NCBI GenBank assembly: GCA_001466705.2 | Contig: LATX02000035.1 | Coordinates: forward strand, 558,001-622,000 | Length of the DNA: 64,000 nucleotides | Reading direction: 5' to 3' | Source of the DNA: Moniliophthora roreri | Taxonomy: Eukaryota > Basidiomycota > Agaricomycetes > Agaricales > Marasmiaceae | In this document: positions 34,024 to 46,495 of the stretch, piece by piece | Numbering within the stretch: position 1 is the first letter of the stretch | Layout: the number at the start of each line of letters is the position of its first letter | The notes under the pieces: generated by a model | The model's input: only the letters and a program-made list of their open reading frames with translations | Told to the model about the DNA's origin: nothing | Databases searched by the model: none | Translations under genes and position numbers: made by a program

Positions 34024-37000
34024 ACTGCAGTTTTGATTGTATATAATGTTGACTATGTATGTGTCGATGTCTTATGTACCATGTACCTGTATTAGTACCG
34101 TAAACTCTGGTCCTAATGGATTACTGTTGACTAGAGCGCGTACCATCTGATCCTCAAGAATCACCACACATTGTTTCGTTACGGTCGTTACTCGAGGTTC
34201 GTCAAAAACATGCCTTGCAAACTCGTAGATACACAGAACTCTACATGATTCTCAAGCCACTACATCTCGAAAGAATGCAAAACGACGAAAGGTCCAGCCG
34301 TAAGCGGAGAACAAGATATCAGATCACAACAAATACCATAGCCTAGAAGACGCGGCCGCGCACCCTACTAAACCATGGATTTTAGCAGGGCGGGCAAAAG
34401 GGGACTCAACACAAGAACTTGGGCTCTAATGATATAAAATCAAACAACTAGTGGCCATCAACTAAACCCTCTGAAGTCTGTTGCTTCGATCCAAGTCTTC
34501 TTCAATGGTACAAGATAGACGAATGTACCTGCATAATGATCGGAAGAAGGCGAGGCGGAAACAACATCGTTCGGCTGGTTGAACCTGCAACCCGAATAGG
34601 AAGAACCAGCAGGAGTGAAGGAGGCAGAGGTGGTGCCAGCACACGAAAATGGAGTGCCGGATGCTATGTTGACGGGGCTGAAGGTGGTACTAGTAGATGA
34701 TCCGTCACTTGTAGACCTTCAGCAGTATCCGGAAGCTCCAAATCCCAGCGGCAAACGCAACCTAAAAGCTGCACGCACAAGACGTGCCGGGTATGGGGAC
34801 TAGTCGGAACAGGCACATACAGACCGCCTGAACAGTGGTCACAGTGTAATGCTTCGCACAAACGTGAGAAGCCACCGATGACGCGCGCTACGACACCCGC
34901 TGGACGAATGAAACTCAGTAAAAGGAATCCATAGGAATGTCGAGGCGACTTACTACAACTCGAATCCTACGTGACAGACGCACTAGGCAGAAACCTGTGC
35001 ATTATACACCTCTTGAATTCCAAAGAGCTCGCGAGGTCTTCACTGCGGCTACCGCACGGGGAGACAAGCTACAACCCGAGGAGTATGCGACCAGAGCTCG
35101 AGCTACTAGTGCCAGTAACCGGCGCTGCTTCCAACTTAGAGTTACTCAATAAGATAGTGCTGCGGCCTGGGATACTGGTCGACATTGAGCTACAAAAGAC
35201 GGCGCTTCCCAAAGCAGTAGTTACAGCGGATTTAAGAGCGAGGACGAGAACTTGGTGGAGCGAAATGTTCGAGAACGCAACCGAGATTCCGCGCGGTATT
35301 GCGCAAGAGGTACTGACGCCCGGGGTTGTCAGTGAGGTCCGAAAGGGCACTACAAGCGAGCTGCCCCGCAGGGTTACGCGAGTGCTGAGGCAAAAGTCCG
35401 TGAAGACTTTCGCGGGCCAAAGGTGAACAGTTAGTTCTCCTCTGACCGAGGCAACTGGAGTGTGTGAACCCCAAGTCGCGGCCGTTAAGAAACGGCGGGC
35501 CTAACGGTGAAACTCTCGGCAAAGGTACAGCAGGAAAATTGGCTGAGGACACCATTAGCATGAGCAGGTATAGAAATGTGTGTGAAAAACGCACCTGTCG
35601 CGACGCTGATAACAAGATCCCGAAAAACCTAGTCATTCAGCATCGTTAAGCGTTCGTGGCGAGTAAGCATGGCGTCTGCGGAGTCGGCTGGTCGCAAATT
35701 GCGTTATCAGCCAAGGGGGGAGAATGCTCATCACCTCCTAGAGCAAATCTCAAAGGGCCTTCGGGCGAAAAACTGGAAGAGCCATCAGTGACTATTAAGA
35801 CGATGACGACCACAGCGACATACGCAGGGTTTTATCCCCACTTTCCCAGTTTTCAGCAATGGCTTGAACAAATCCGTTTATTAGAGGAGAAGAAAGCGTA
35901 TCATTGAGACCAATAATCCACTAAAAGAGTGTCGTGTGTGAGGTAAACCGTAAGAGATAGGTTTCCTGTAGTTGGAAGATCAAAGGTTCAAATTCCGAGA
36001 TGTGGCGACGACAGAAAATCGAGAACTGGCTCTACTTGACGAGTAGCAAGGAGAAGAAAGTGAAAGTCGTTACATGATGAGGGGAGGAAGGCAGTGAGCA
36101 TGGGAAGAATACTTTTATAGTACCCCGGGCCTCAGGTTGTACTCAGGAATTCGTCATCTCGACCCAAACGGTCCCTGGCCGCAGTCGTCATTGTTTGTCA
36201 TCACCATTGCAGATTTTACCTTCAACATTCAACGTGCAACCTGTAGTCACCATGTAGCTCTGTCTCGCATTACTCCTGTTCTGCTCTCTGCCCACCCCAA
36301 GGAGGTGAGAAAAACTTGTCATCTGGAGATATCATAGGGGGACTTCCCTTGGGAAAGACGCGAGCCATGGAGTCCAGTTACACTATGATCTGTCGAGCAC
36401 TGTGCAAGAAGGAAGACGTTTCCATTGGCGATCGAAGGAACCGGTGGACTCTACGAAAGAGCCATGGATTCCGACCTCATCGATGACAATGTCTTCGGTT
36501 AATCGTTGGCTCCCTGGCATACGTAGGCCTGCTGCTGAAGGGTTCGACAACCAATTTCCCTCGCCTGGAATATGTTTCTGACGTCGCTGCTTATACTCAT
36601 AGGTTGATTAATTTACACTCTAAAAGAAAATGGAACGGAACCCTGACACCTGTAGAACCTGACGAACATATGTTGGAAGTCAGTAAGCGCAGAGGATGTG
36701 ACCCTTGAAAACCGTTTCCCGAAGTCATTCCAGCGTTAGGAGGTCTCGAAATTTCACTCGAGGTCACCTTGGCCAATCTTCTGGTCACTTTGCCGCCAAG
36801 GCGCCTACGGAAATACTAAGCGTTTCCGGTCCTTGCTGTTGGAACGTGCACTCGAACCCTCTTCTTGGGCGCCCCATTATTTCTAGGACTGTTCCCCAAC
36901 CGTGCAATTTGACGTTCTCGGAAATTCGACAGAACACTAGTGGATCATTCGAGTAATCGGAAAACCAGTGACAACGATCACAAGAGCTAGTGGACAGCGG

Positions 37001-39225
37001 GAACGTGTTCAATTGCAGACAGATGACAATAATGTGGCCAAAAACGCGCGGCACACTCATGTATGTCAAGTGATCGACGAGATCCAATAGGAAGCCGCAT
37101 ATGCAAAACTAGAAACGCTATGTTAATACAGGAATGAACGAATCTAAGATACAATTACACCGAAAGCGAAGGGTTGTAGAATAATTTACAACATAGACGT
37201 GCATGAGAGCGTTGTTACAAATGGACAGGGTGCATGACAAGAAATGCGTGAAGGGGGTATAATTTACTCTCCACTGATGCGAGTGGAGAAGGCCTGGACA
37301 ATTCGTTCTCTGCATTTTTCGATCAGAAAAGGTGATAGGGTGATGGAAAAGGTGTTGAAGAACTCACAGTGCTGCGCGCTCTTGTATGATATCTGGGGGA
37401 TATTGCCTATTGCTGTTGTTGAGGTCTATGGGCGCAATTTGATTGGTACCGTGGCAAAAGAAACGCAAATGGATGTCACTCACTTTCCAAGGCGGCAAGA
37501 GATGCATCAGAGGTTGTTGCACAAGAGCTTTTCATATCTGAAGAAAGCATCGCGGAGGTGGTTTGACGAGTAAAAGCCTGTTCAACGTGTTCTGTTTGGT
37601 ACGTCTGGAGATTGCTAGTGCAGAACGGAGACGTTACATTGCGCATCATCGCGGGTTGGGACATTTTGGGAGAAGTAGTGTGATTGCGAGCGTTTGACTT
37701 GAAATCGAGTTCCTGCGCCAGCGTAATATGCTTTAGCATGCAAAAAGCAGGGAAAAGCTAGACCAACTCACTAGTTATGCCGTTTATATATTGATTTTAG
37801 CACGGTAAGCTAATTTATCAATGAATTTCTTGGGGTGAATAGATGAACGCATAATGACGAGACAATCGACCTCACCTGGTTGGAGTCGCGTATGCGTATG
37901 TAATATGCTTGCTGCTGCGGCAGTCTGGGCTAGTGGATAGAAATATTGCCCCTTGACAACGAACAGTGGAGTCAAAGCGGGTAGAATGGAAAGTAGACTG
38001 CAAGTAGACTGCAGGAAGGGAATTTGAGGGGAGAAGCTGAGTATTGGTCGCATTTTTATATAACCGCAATGTGTGTCATCCAAATGCGTACCGAGAATGA
38101 TAAGATCCCAGATAAGACTCGGCTGCAGGCAGTTCGGCATCGGTCCCTGTCAGTTTCCGATTCCGTGAGTCCCTGCGGCCCGAACGGGTCAATCAAATTT
38201 CCAAATACGGCTAGAATACGGCCCCTCCCGGACTTCCGACTTTGTCGGTGTTGACCAACCTCGCTCTCGCTTTGACCTCCATCAGTTCATCATATACTGT
38301 CTTCCATCTGGCCTGCCATTCACAAAAATAGTCCTCCTAAGCCCTGTCCTCCTATTGTCTCATTGGCTTGTCTTTAGCCCGCCTTGTTGCCCACCATCGT
38401 ACCATCAGCGGTCCTAATGAGCTTCCTATTGGCTTCTTGAGGCTTCACCCACGGTACTCATCGCTTGCTTCTCACCTCCGTGCTGATACAGAATGCCCAT
38501 TCACCTCTCGTACACTATCTCAACTCCAAGACGTGTCCGATCACCCAACGACACTTCTTCACCGAGGCGTCAGAGATCTTCAGTTTCGTACATGCTTCGC
38601 TTCGTTGCGAAAAATGGAATCCGAAATTCATTTCGGTCTTCCATGTGTACGATTCAATATCAGAAGCCCTGCTAAATGGATCGGGCGTTTCGCCATGAGG
38701 ATCAAAGCGTTCCAGTGTAAACCCGTCAGTACCTCACACACTCTGGTCAACGGGTTCTCAGCAACAGAGACGGCCGCGGACAAGGTTAACGTCGTTGGAT
38801 ACAGCGCTGACGATTCAAATGCGTTTATGTCCACGTTTATGTCCACGGATGATGAATCCACGGATCTCGGAACGGCCATTTAGAGTTTCGTTGTCGTTTC
38901 ATGTTCAAGGCATTTTCGTCGGGCAGTGTTCTGTGAGATTCTTGCTTACTAGATGAGATGACTGACCTTTCTGGTAATGGCGAGCAGGATTGGACTCGAG
39001 TGCCGCGTCAGTCGAAAAAGATCATGTATAGCATACATCTGGAATACCTAATTATCGAGTAATAACTCTCGGCAAATGTACAGTCCTGATCCTTAACGAG
39101 TGGTAAATCCATAGCATGGACGAAAAGAAAGATAAATTATGTGGATGCATGAAAAATAAAAGGAGTGAAAACCCAGACAATCAAGACTCGCCGTTGTCAA
39201 ATCACTAGTCTTTGGCCATGGCGCT
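34024..39225. other. 5.2-kb gene-poor region
   Basis: No gene I can support. Overlapping ORFs occur on both strands at 34615-35907, 37244-37573 and 38368-38883 with no family motif. A tRNA B-box-like stretch at 35985-35996 does not fold into a tRNA. A 12-bp unit (GTTTATGTCCAC) is duplicated near 38823-38848. The last ~300 bp are probably the 3' UTR of BUD6. Confidence 0.5.
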
Positions 39226-42200
39226 TTAGTCAAGAGAGTCATCCCCGCTACCACCTCCCGTGAACATGGCCTTCAGGGTCATGTCGTTCCTCTTTTGCCT
39301 CACCCTCTCTGCCTCCTCCGCTCCACCGGTCATACGTAATTTCTTCTGGCTCACAAAGTCTGACAACTCGGCTTGCAACTCATCCGAGCGACTCGCCAAC
39401 TCCTTCTGCCTATTCCTCTGATTAGCTTCAATCGCCTTCATCCTCTTCTCCGGATCCACATTCGCGCCCTTGATCTCCAGCATCACCGTACTCAATCCAC
39501 CATGCCCCTCTTCCGGCGGCGGCGGTCTGAACCCTCTTCCATTCACTCTCCTCCCAGATCCAGTTCCCCTCAAGCTGATCACCTGCTCGACGTGTCCAAA
39601 CACTTCCACAACCGCTTTATGATCCTCAACTAAATCCTGCAAGAACTCTTCTTGATGCGTCATAAACTGCTGTTCCTCTACAATATTCTGCAATTCCTCC
39701 TCCCATGTCTTCTTCCACATTGGCTTAATCGTCTTGACATGCTCCTTCAGGCTCTCCAACTCGGCAGCAACAGCATCCATATCCCTCTTGATATTCTTGA
39801 TATGCAACGTCTTGGGGCTAATTTGCTTCTTGAGCACATCGTCTTTCAAACTCTCAATCGTATCCTGCAACTTTTCCACCTCGGTCAACACATTCTGAGT
39901 CCTCAAATCAAGTTTCTGTTTCCCAGAATCAATGTAGGCGCGTGCACCGCCCACTTTGGAGTTGGCGAGCTGTTTGACGGATTGTGTCTGTCCACGAAGT
40001 GTATTGAGGGAATCTTTGGTCTGTTTCATGAATTCGGTGTATAGCTGTCGCATGATACCCAAATCACGACGTAAATTCTGGACTTCGTCGAATTGGATTT
40101 TGAGGTCTGATACGACGCGTGTTGAGTAGTCTGATAGCATGGAGCCGCCCGTCATTTGTGGTTGGAGTTGTCCACCAGTCATCTGTGGTTGGAGGGTTCC
40201 CATCATTGTCGGTGGTGATGAGGATGCACCAGGAGTAGGTGAGACGGGTGTGGAACCTGAATTACTGACGAAGCGGGAAAGTCTTCGGGCGACAGTTTGG
40301 AATTGTCGGTCTGTAGGTCGATTGAGAGCTGGGGTGTTTTCGGTGAGAGGTGACGTGACTATGGGAGCGAGATGAGCGGATTGTCTCTGGTTGTTAGCCA
40401 CGACTGATCTCAACTCCTTGATGTCCTGCGAGAGACTCGATATCTGGGAGTCGATGTGCTGTTTGATCTGGTCGAGCGCTGCGTGATATTTGTTGGGTCA
40501 GGGAAAAAAAAGTCGATTCGATAGTTTCGAAACTCACGTTCAATGTTCAGAGACAACAGACACTTTTCTTTCACTTCGTCCATGTCCTCTAGCTCGTACT
40601 GGACACCACTTGAGGGATCGCGAATATATATTGCAGGGAAATTCTCCAGACCGGGATTATACGAGAACTTGTCCACAAATAACATTCTCAATGACGAAAT
40701 CGACAGTCCTGGCTCAATCACTGCCTTCTTCACCTCTCTACCCAATTGGAGGAACACTGTCAGTTTGCCATCCGAGCGCTGTTGCACGGCTGGCTCACTA
40801 TCACCATCACCAGATACCCTGATGATAGGTTCAGGGGTAATTGATGGTAGCTCAGGTGTCCTAGCCGGCGTAGAAGGAAGGGGTGGAACAGGAGGAGGTC
40901 GATTATCGGGTGTGACTGGACGACTACGTGACCGAGAATCATCTCTTCTCGAAGGGAGGTGTGCCGGTTCTTCGTCGTCCACCTCAGTCAAGACGGCCAG
41001 TTCTCCGGGTGTCAGAGCTGAAGAAACTGCCATTGACCGTCTATTTGACTGTCCTCGTTGGGATCTCTCTCGGCCTCCTACGCCACCCGTGATTTTGGAG
41101 ATGTTGTAGGTAGAGAATCGTTTCGAGGCTCGTCTCTCCAAGGTTTCGCTCCGTTTCAACGCAGCTAGTGAGCTTGCCATCGCAGGAGCTTGAGAAACGT
41201 CCGCTGGTGGCGTTTCCGGCGGTGGAACCTCCGAGCCTGGTGTATCTGGTGGTGGGGGCGGAGTTGGGGATCCATTCTGTTGGACGCCATCTGGACCAGG
41301 GCTCGAAGGTTCCACAACAACACTGGGGGCAGGTATAGGTTTGTCCACCAGAGAATAACGCTTTACACTGGCCGGAACGGGTGGCGTAGTAGGTACAGAG
41401 AAGCCATCGAGCGACGTACTGGTCGGTATAGGTGAATGTAGCTGAGGAGCCTCCGTCGAGGGAGTAGAAGCATGCTTTCGTTCATGAGGATTCGGTAGCT
41501 CGTTATTGGGTGTCGTATCTGAGGACTCCTGAATAACTTCTGTAGCGAGACGCGGAGAAAAACCACCAATGAATGCCTCCTCTGCATTGCCTACTGACGA
41601 GGCACCCTCTCTCCTCCGCGAACTACCCGTGCTTCTGCGAGTGCTCTCCCGTTCGGGACGCAATTCCTCATCTGGAATGGTGCTGCGGGAAAGCTGACTA
41701 CGATGCCCTGTATCACGCCGCGAAGACCGAGAGGACTTGCTGCTTTCTGTTCTTTGATGCCCAGCATGGTCTGCGCGATGCTTGTGGTCGGATACTATCC
41801 GGCGGTATATTGATTGTTTGCCACGCAAGCCTTGTAGGAGATTGGTGATGATTGACCGGACTGTGGGTAGATATATCTCCAGGTTTTCTACGGTGGCATC
41901 TTCAGACAAGCATTGCTCGAGAACGTTTCGTAAATCATCGGGAACTGACATGAGTTCGCTAAGAGAATGAAGGTGAGATTTTGAGAGGGACCGGAGCAGA
42001 TAGTGTGACGCACCTCATATCGATGTTGAATGCCCCAAAAGCAGCAGCGGCAGCATTAAAATTATTTCCCAGACGAACATAGACATCGCTAACATGGTTT
42101 TCGTCCACCTAAATATCAAAGACCGAGGATGAATCAAGGTTGATGATTGTCCCAATGGAAAGTCAAAGGCCAATTTGTACCTTTAGATTGCTCCACTCTG

Positions 42201-42429
42201 TCAATGCCTCCAAGAGCTGTTTTATGGATACGAGAAGACGTGTAACTGCTGATTCGACTGCAGGCTGAAATCAAGATGAGGTTTAGAGGAATGCATGGAA
42301 AAGAGACAATGAACGCACGCTACTAGTTCCGCTCTTACTGGACGATCGTTCGCTTTTGCCAGATGATTGGGTGTCGCGTCTGGAGCCAGAGCTGGCGGAA
42401 GTAGAAGACATCGTAGACCTTGAAGCCAT
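39226..42429 (-). CDS. BUD6: Bud6/Aip3 actin-interacting polarity protein
   Basis: Polarisome scaffold that binds actin and the formin to nucleate actin cables at growth sites. 987 residues from exons 42429-42319, 42264-42181, 42108-42014, 41958-40538 and 40478-39226. Residues 1-40 are Ser-rich. The conserved N-terminal domain (about 38-150) reads VESAVTRLLVSIKQLLEALT, NHVSDVYVRLGNNFNAA, IDMSELMSVPDDLRNVLEQC. A Pro/Ser-rich disordered middle follows. The Aip3 domain begins near LTVFLQLGREVKKAVIEPG and continues through long coiled coils such as VVSDLKIQFDEVQNLRRDLG, TIESLKDDVLKKQ and the end segment MTLKAMFTGGGSGDDSLD. The final intron must be removed to join LNIE to LDQIKQHIDSQISSL. A truncated paralogue lies 219 bp upstream on the same strand. 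Confidence 0.93.
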
Positions 42430-42647
42430 TCCAGAATAACGGTATTAGAGCTATACTAAGTGTGCAGTGAGCATTAGAGGAAAACAAGAGTTACTGGGCA
42501 GTCAGCCCAAGTCTCGGCCCACAATGCGCGTGAGAATTTTATACTTGATTAGGTATCTGGGTACGTCCTGGGCACAGTGGCCCGGGAAAGGGCTTGACTT
42601 GAACCATGTTCGATTCCGAACAAGCATGCAACAAGCATGGCTAAATT

Positions 42648-43103
42648 CTACAATTTGACATTCCCTTCAAGTCTCATCCGATACTTTACTTGCTTCCTTT
42701 GCAAGCCCTGCAAAATACCGACAACGATCTCTCGTGCGGTGGGTTGGTAGGGCTCTAGGTTCTCCTCGCTTGCATCCTCTGAAAGACATTCCTCCAGAAC
42801 AATGCGTAACTCCCCCAGAAAAGACGCGTGCTCGCTGTCAATGATCTGTCAATGTCGATAGAAAACAAGGCAACCGACACTTTTCTCATACCTCATATCA
42901 ACGCCGTTTTCTCTGAACGCAGATACCATCCTGTTGAAATTGTCTCCGAGTTCGACGTACAAGTCGCTGACATGCAACTCGTCTACTCCCCTACAGTGCC
43001 CCCAATCCTCCAGACCCATTAATAACTTTTTTACAGAGACTAGGAAACATGAAACGGATGATTCCACAAGTGTAGAAGAGTTGTTGACGATTTCCGAGGC
43101 CAT
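42648..43103 (-). CDS. Truncated tandem paralogue of the Bud6 N-terminal domain
   Basis: Predicted 132-residue protein from exons 43103-42892 and 42834-42648 that aligns along its whole length with Bud6 residues of about 35-160. Matching blocks are LVESSVSCFLVSVKKLLMGL, ELHVSDLYVELGDNFN, GVDMSEHASFLGELRIVLEE and CLSEDASEENLEPY, then ILQGLQRKQVKYR. It stops where Bud6 enters its disordered region, so the formin- and actin-binding C-terminus is absent. Its single intron interrupts the D-M-S codons at the same place and phase as the third Bud6 intron; the first two Bud6 introns are missing and the frame reads straight through. The frame is clean, with mostly conservative substitutions, which argues against a fresh pseudogene. 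It may be a competitor or regulator of Bud6, or a decaying duplicate; expression is unknown. Confidence 0.75.
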
Positions 43104-43852
43104 TTAGCGTGTAATCTCCAAGTAGCTCGAATCATGATCAGGCTTGAACTTCACACAGGTTTACTGTGAGAAGATCACTGTCGTTTCACGTTAGCGCCTT
43201 CCATCTGCGCGCACGCAAGGTGCTGTACTGCATATCTTATCGATTTATGTCTTTTACATGCACCCGTCCATACTGGCACTGAACGTACTGAGCAATCGTC
43301 TATTTTTCTTTAAAAACGAGCGCTCGTTTCTTAACCGGACTCGCCAGGGTTGAAGCAAGCTTTCTATGAGCCTGCCCTCTGAACTGAACCTCGGTCAGTC
43401 TAGGCCACACAATATCATCTACTGTCGGCAAGACTTGAGAGTAGCGACGTGTCGCCTTATGCGCTTCTTTCCCTGCACACAATAACTCTTGCAGAATCCT
43501 TCAGCGACTTTCAAGCGCGACTAGAACAGTTCCAGGCCTAGGCGCTTACTCGTCTTCAAAAACAGCACTACAGATGGAAAAGGTCAATGAGATGCTTGAG
43601 ATTGGAGTATCTTGCTAGAATGTCACTAGACTCAATACATCCCCTGTAAACTCTTAAGTATCCTTGACAAGAAATCATACGATCTTGCCAACCAAGTCGT
43701 GGGAAGAATGACTGGTCCGTGCGCAATCATAATGACACGAAGGCTGGACGAGGCTGGGCGTCACCGGCAACCACGATCACCAAACTTGCTTTCTACCACC
43801 AAAGGCCTCGGCATATATATATCGGCCTTGAATACCCTTTCTTTAAGCAAAG
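43104..43852. other. Divergent intergenic region
   Basis: About 750 bp between the Bud6-like fragment (-) and the phosphatase (+). A 60-codon - strand ORF (43300-43482, ending KKRALVFKEK) is unrecognised. A TATATATAT motif at about 43815-43823 lies roughly 30-40 bp before the phosphatase start codon and may be its TATA element. Confidence 0.45.
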
Positions 43853-46384
43853 ATGGTGGCCTACACCTGCCAGCGGTTCTTCCGCTCTCTGCACTCGATG
43901 TGCGCCCCACTAACAGCTGTTATTGGGTTCTCATGCCTCCTCACATTCCTTTTCATTCTATATCAACCAACTCCAGGTCCTGGTATCATACAACGTCTAG
44001 GCTGGCAATCATGGGATGTCGTCACTCTTTCAAGCTCAACCTCTTCAGAATCCAATACCCTGGTCGACAGCCAAACCAATCCTGATCACCAATCCTCATC
44101 GCCCCCTCACGACAGTGGTGTCGACTGGTGGAATGTTTCGACACCGGATAACAGTGCTGTGGATACTGCGAGCTTACCTCTGGATCAATGGACCCCGCTT
44201 TTACCTCATGATACAGGCCGTGCGTCGCTATGTTGCTACCGTTAATATTAAATATTGATTGGAACCTCCAGTGTCCGAAATTACAGTAGTACACTGCGTA
44301 GTAGATCCGTACTATGCACCAGCAGACTTATGTCAGCCCAGTTCGACCAAGGAACAGGATGCGATTAAAGGGAAATGGGTGCGCGTGGACAGGAATCTTA
44401 ATTTCGAAACAGGATATTTCTCGGGCTATCTAGTGCGTTTTCCATGACCATTGCCCGAAAAATAATGTCGCTGACGATGTTTCGATCATTTGAAGAGCAT
44501 TTTCTATCGCCGCACTCGTCGTCAAGACATAGCGCTTGTCACAGACATCAGACTCCTGCCAGACGGCGAGGAGCCTAATCTCCTCGATGGTTGGACAAAG
44601 GCATCGACTTCGCTTCGAACAGGATATCGTGCTCCAGCGCTTTACCTATGGTATCGCACTGGCAAGCCTATTCTGGAAATGACGCCAGAAGAGAAGGCGA
44701 ATATCATAACCGAATTGGATGTACTCTTCGGTGACGATATTCCCTGGTACGGCTTCGAGAAGCTAGAATCACCCACACTTCCTCAATTGGAAGGCAGGAC
44801 AGAGAGTACATGGATAACTTATCGACGTGGAGTGAAAAGTACGTAGTACATTTCACCCTTTTTTTGTAACTTGCTCACACCATCACATTCACAGTACCTC
44901 CTCGCGCCCCACCTCTCCACTTCTCCCGCGACGGTAAATTTAAGATTCTTCAAATTGCCGATCTGCACTTCTCTGTCTCCACGGGCGAATGCCGAGACGT
45001 TCGTTTCACTCCTTGCGAAGCTTCCGATAATCTCACTTCCACGCTCCTTGGACGTATGCTTGACGCTGAGAAACCCGATCTCGTGGTCTTCACCGGGGAC
45101 CAGCTTAACGGACAGGGAACATCCTGGGACCCGAAATCCGTCTTGGCGAAATTCGCTAGAGCAGTGACAGATAGGCAGATTCCTTGGGCGGCTGTTTTCG
45201 GGAACCATGATTCGGAAGATGGGGCTACGAGGGAGGAACAGATGCAGCTGATGGAGGCGCTGCCGTATAGTCTTGTTGAGAAGGGTCCTAGGGATATTCA
45301 TGGCGTTGGGAATTATGTGTTGAAAGTGAAGAGTGCGGATCCGTAAGTCTTCCGTTTGTACCTTTTTGTGAAAAAGGTGTTAAGGTCTGCAATAGGTCAA
45401 TGACCCACCTTCTCACACTTTACTTCCTCGACTCCAACTCGTATTCGAAAGGCATACTAGATATCTTTGGATTCGTCAAGCCGACAGAGTACGATTGGAT
45501 ACATCAGGTGGGGGCTCTCATACTTAGCTTTGAGTAGTAAATGTGCTCATAGTTTTCTTTGGGACAGGATCAAATCGATTGGTTCTTAATGGAGTCCAGT
45601 AAAATTAACGCTATTGAGCGACCCTTCACCCCTGACGGCGCCAAAGACCTCGGGCAGATATGGAAGCGTCAAGACCAAATCACACCCCAGACACGCAAAC
45701 TCGCTAAACCCAATGCATTGATGTTCTTCCACATACCACTGTACGTCCTTCGTCCTCCTTCCGTCCTTCTTACTCATAACATTGCACCCACCTAGACCTG
45801 AGGCGTACAATCCTGCTGACCGAGACCCACGTACGAATAAGCCTCTCGATATGGGAATCCACGGCAACGAGAGGGCTGGAAACGCTAAAGGTAGCGACGG
45901 GTTCTTTGAAAAAGCACTCTTGTCTGCGATGGAAACCGAAAATATAAGTCATAATATGAATATGGCGCACGAAGTCAAGGTTGTGGCTAATGGGCATTGC
46001 CATAGTGAGTGGCTCAGCGTTGTCACTACTGGTTGAATGTTGACTAATCTCCTTGTCAGTTACGGAGAATTGCCGACGAGTGCACGGAATATGGATGTGC
46101 TTTGGCGGTGGAGGGTGCGTAATTCCCAGTTCAGTTGTTGGTTCTATATGTCCTAATGCTCTGGTTTACTAGTTCATACTCTGGATATGGGAAAGTCGGG
46201 TTAGTAAAGTTTTGCTGGACTTTGATACGCACAAATAACTAACGATAACCATAGCTTTGACCGCCGCTTCAGAGTGTACGAAATCTCCGACTATGGCGAA
46301 ACAATTACGACTTATAAGAGGACTGAATCCGATGCTATACTCAACCGGCAGGTCTTGGCGGGCAATGGGGCAGCACCGCTGTAA
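43853..46384 (+). CDS. Calcineurin-like metallophosphoesterase, Dcr2 family
   Basis: Predicted 674-residue phosphatase from ten exons (43853-44219, 44272-44432, 44496-44838, 44895-45342, 45396-45507, 45568-45740, 45796-46004, 46060-46114, 46173-46199, 46255-46384). A single N-terminal membrane helix (LTAVIGFSCLLTFLFILY) suggests a type II membrane or secretory protein. The catalytic domain carries the metal ligands in order: ILQIADLHF (D-x-H), VVFTGDQLNGQG, FGNHDSEDG, MFFHIPL and VVANGHCH, then the C-terminal WMCFGGGGSYSGYG. In yeast, Dcr2 relatives act in cell-cycle entry and the unfolded-protein response by dephosphorylating Sic1 and Ire1; for this protein that is inference. Between the helix and the catalytic domain lie an Asn/Ser-rich stalk and a conserved PNLLDGWTKASTSLR block. 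Exon 9 is only 27 nt. The 3' end converges on the receptor gene 111 bp away. Confidence 0.9.
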
Positions 46385-46495
46385 ATAGAGTTATCAATGG
46401 ACGTGTGTATTACTAGTTAGAATTGTAAGTTATCTGTTAATACAGAAATACATATGTCGTACAACCCAAAAGCTCTGATAGTTAATCATATCTCT

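Noticed and set aside
34615..35907. Chain of overlapping ORFs on both strands
   Set aside because: No frame shows a domain, and ORFs on opposite strands are equally long, which suggests base composition rather than coding.
35930..36020. tRNA-like stretch with GGTTCAAATTCC (35985-35996)
   Set aside because: The T-arm would need an eight-base loop or mismatched stem, and no cloverleaf with a 7-bp acceptor stem can be drawn.
38368..38883. 171-codon + strand ORF, considered as a gene or pheromone precursor locus
   Set aside because: No CaaX ending at any nearby short ORF, no receptor gene nearby, and a comparable ORF exists on the opposite strand.
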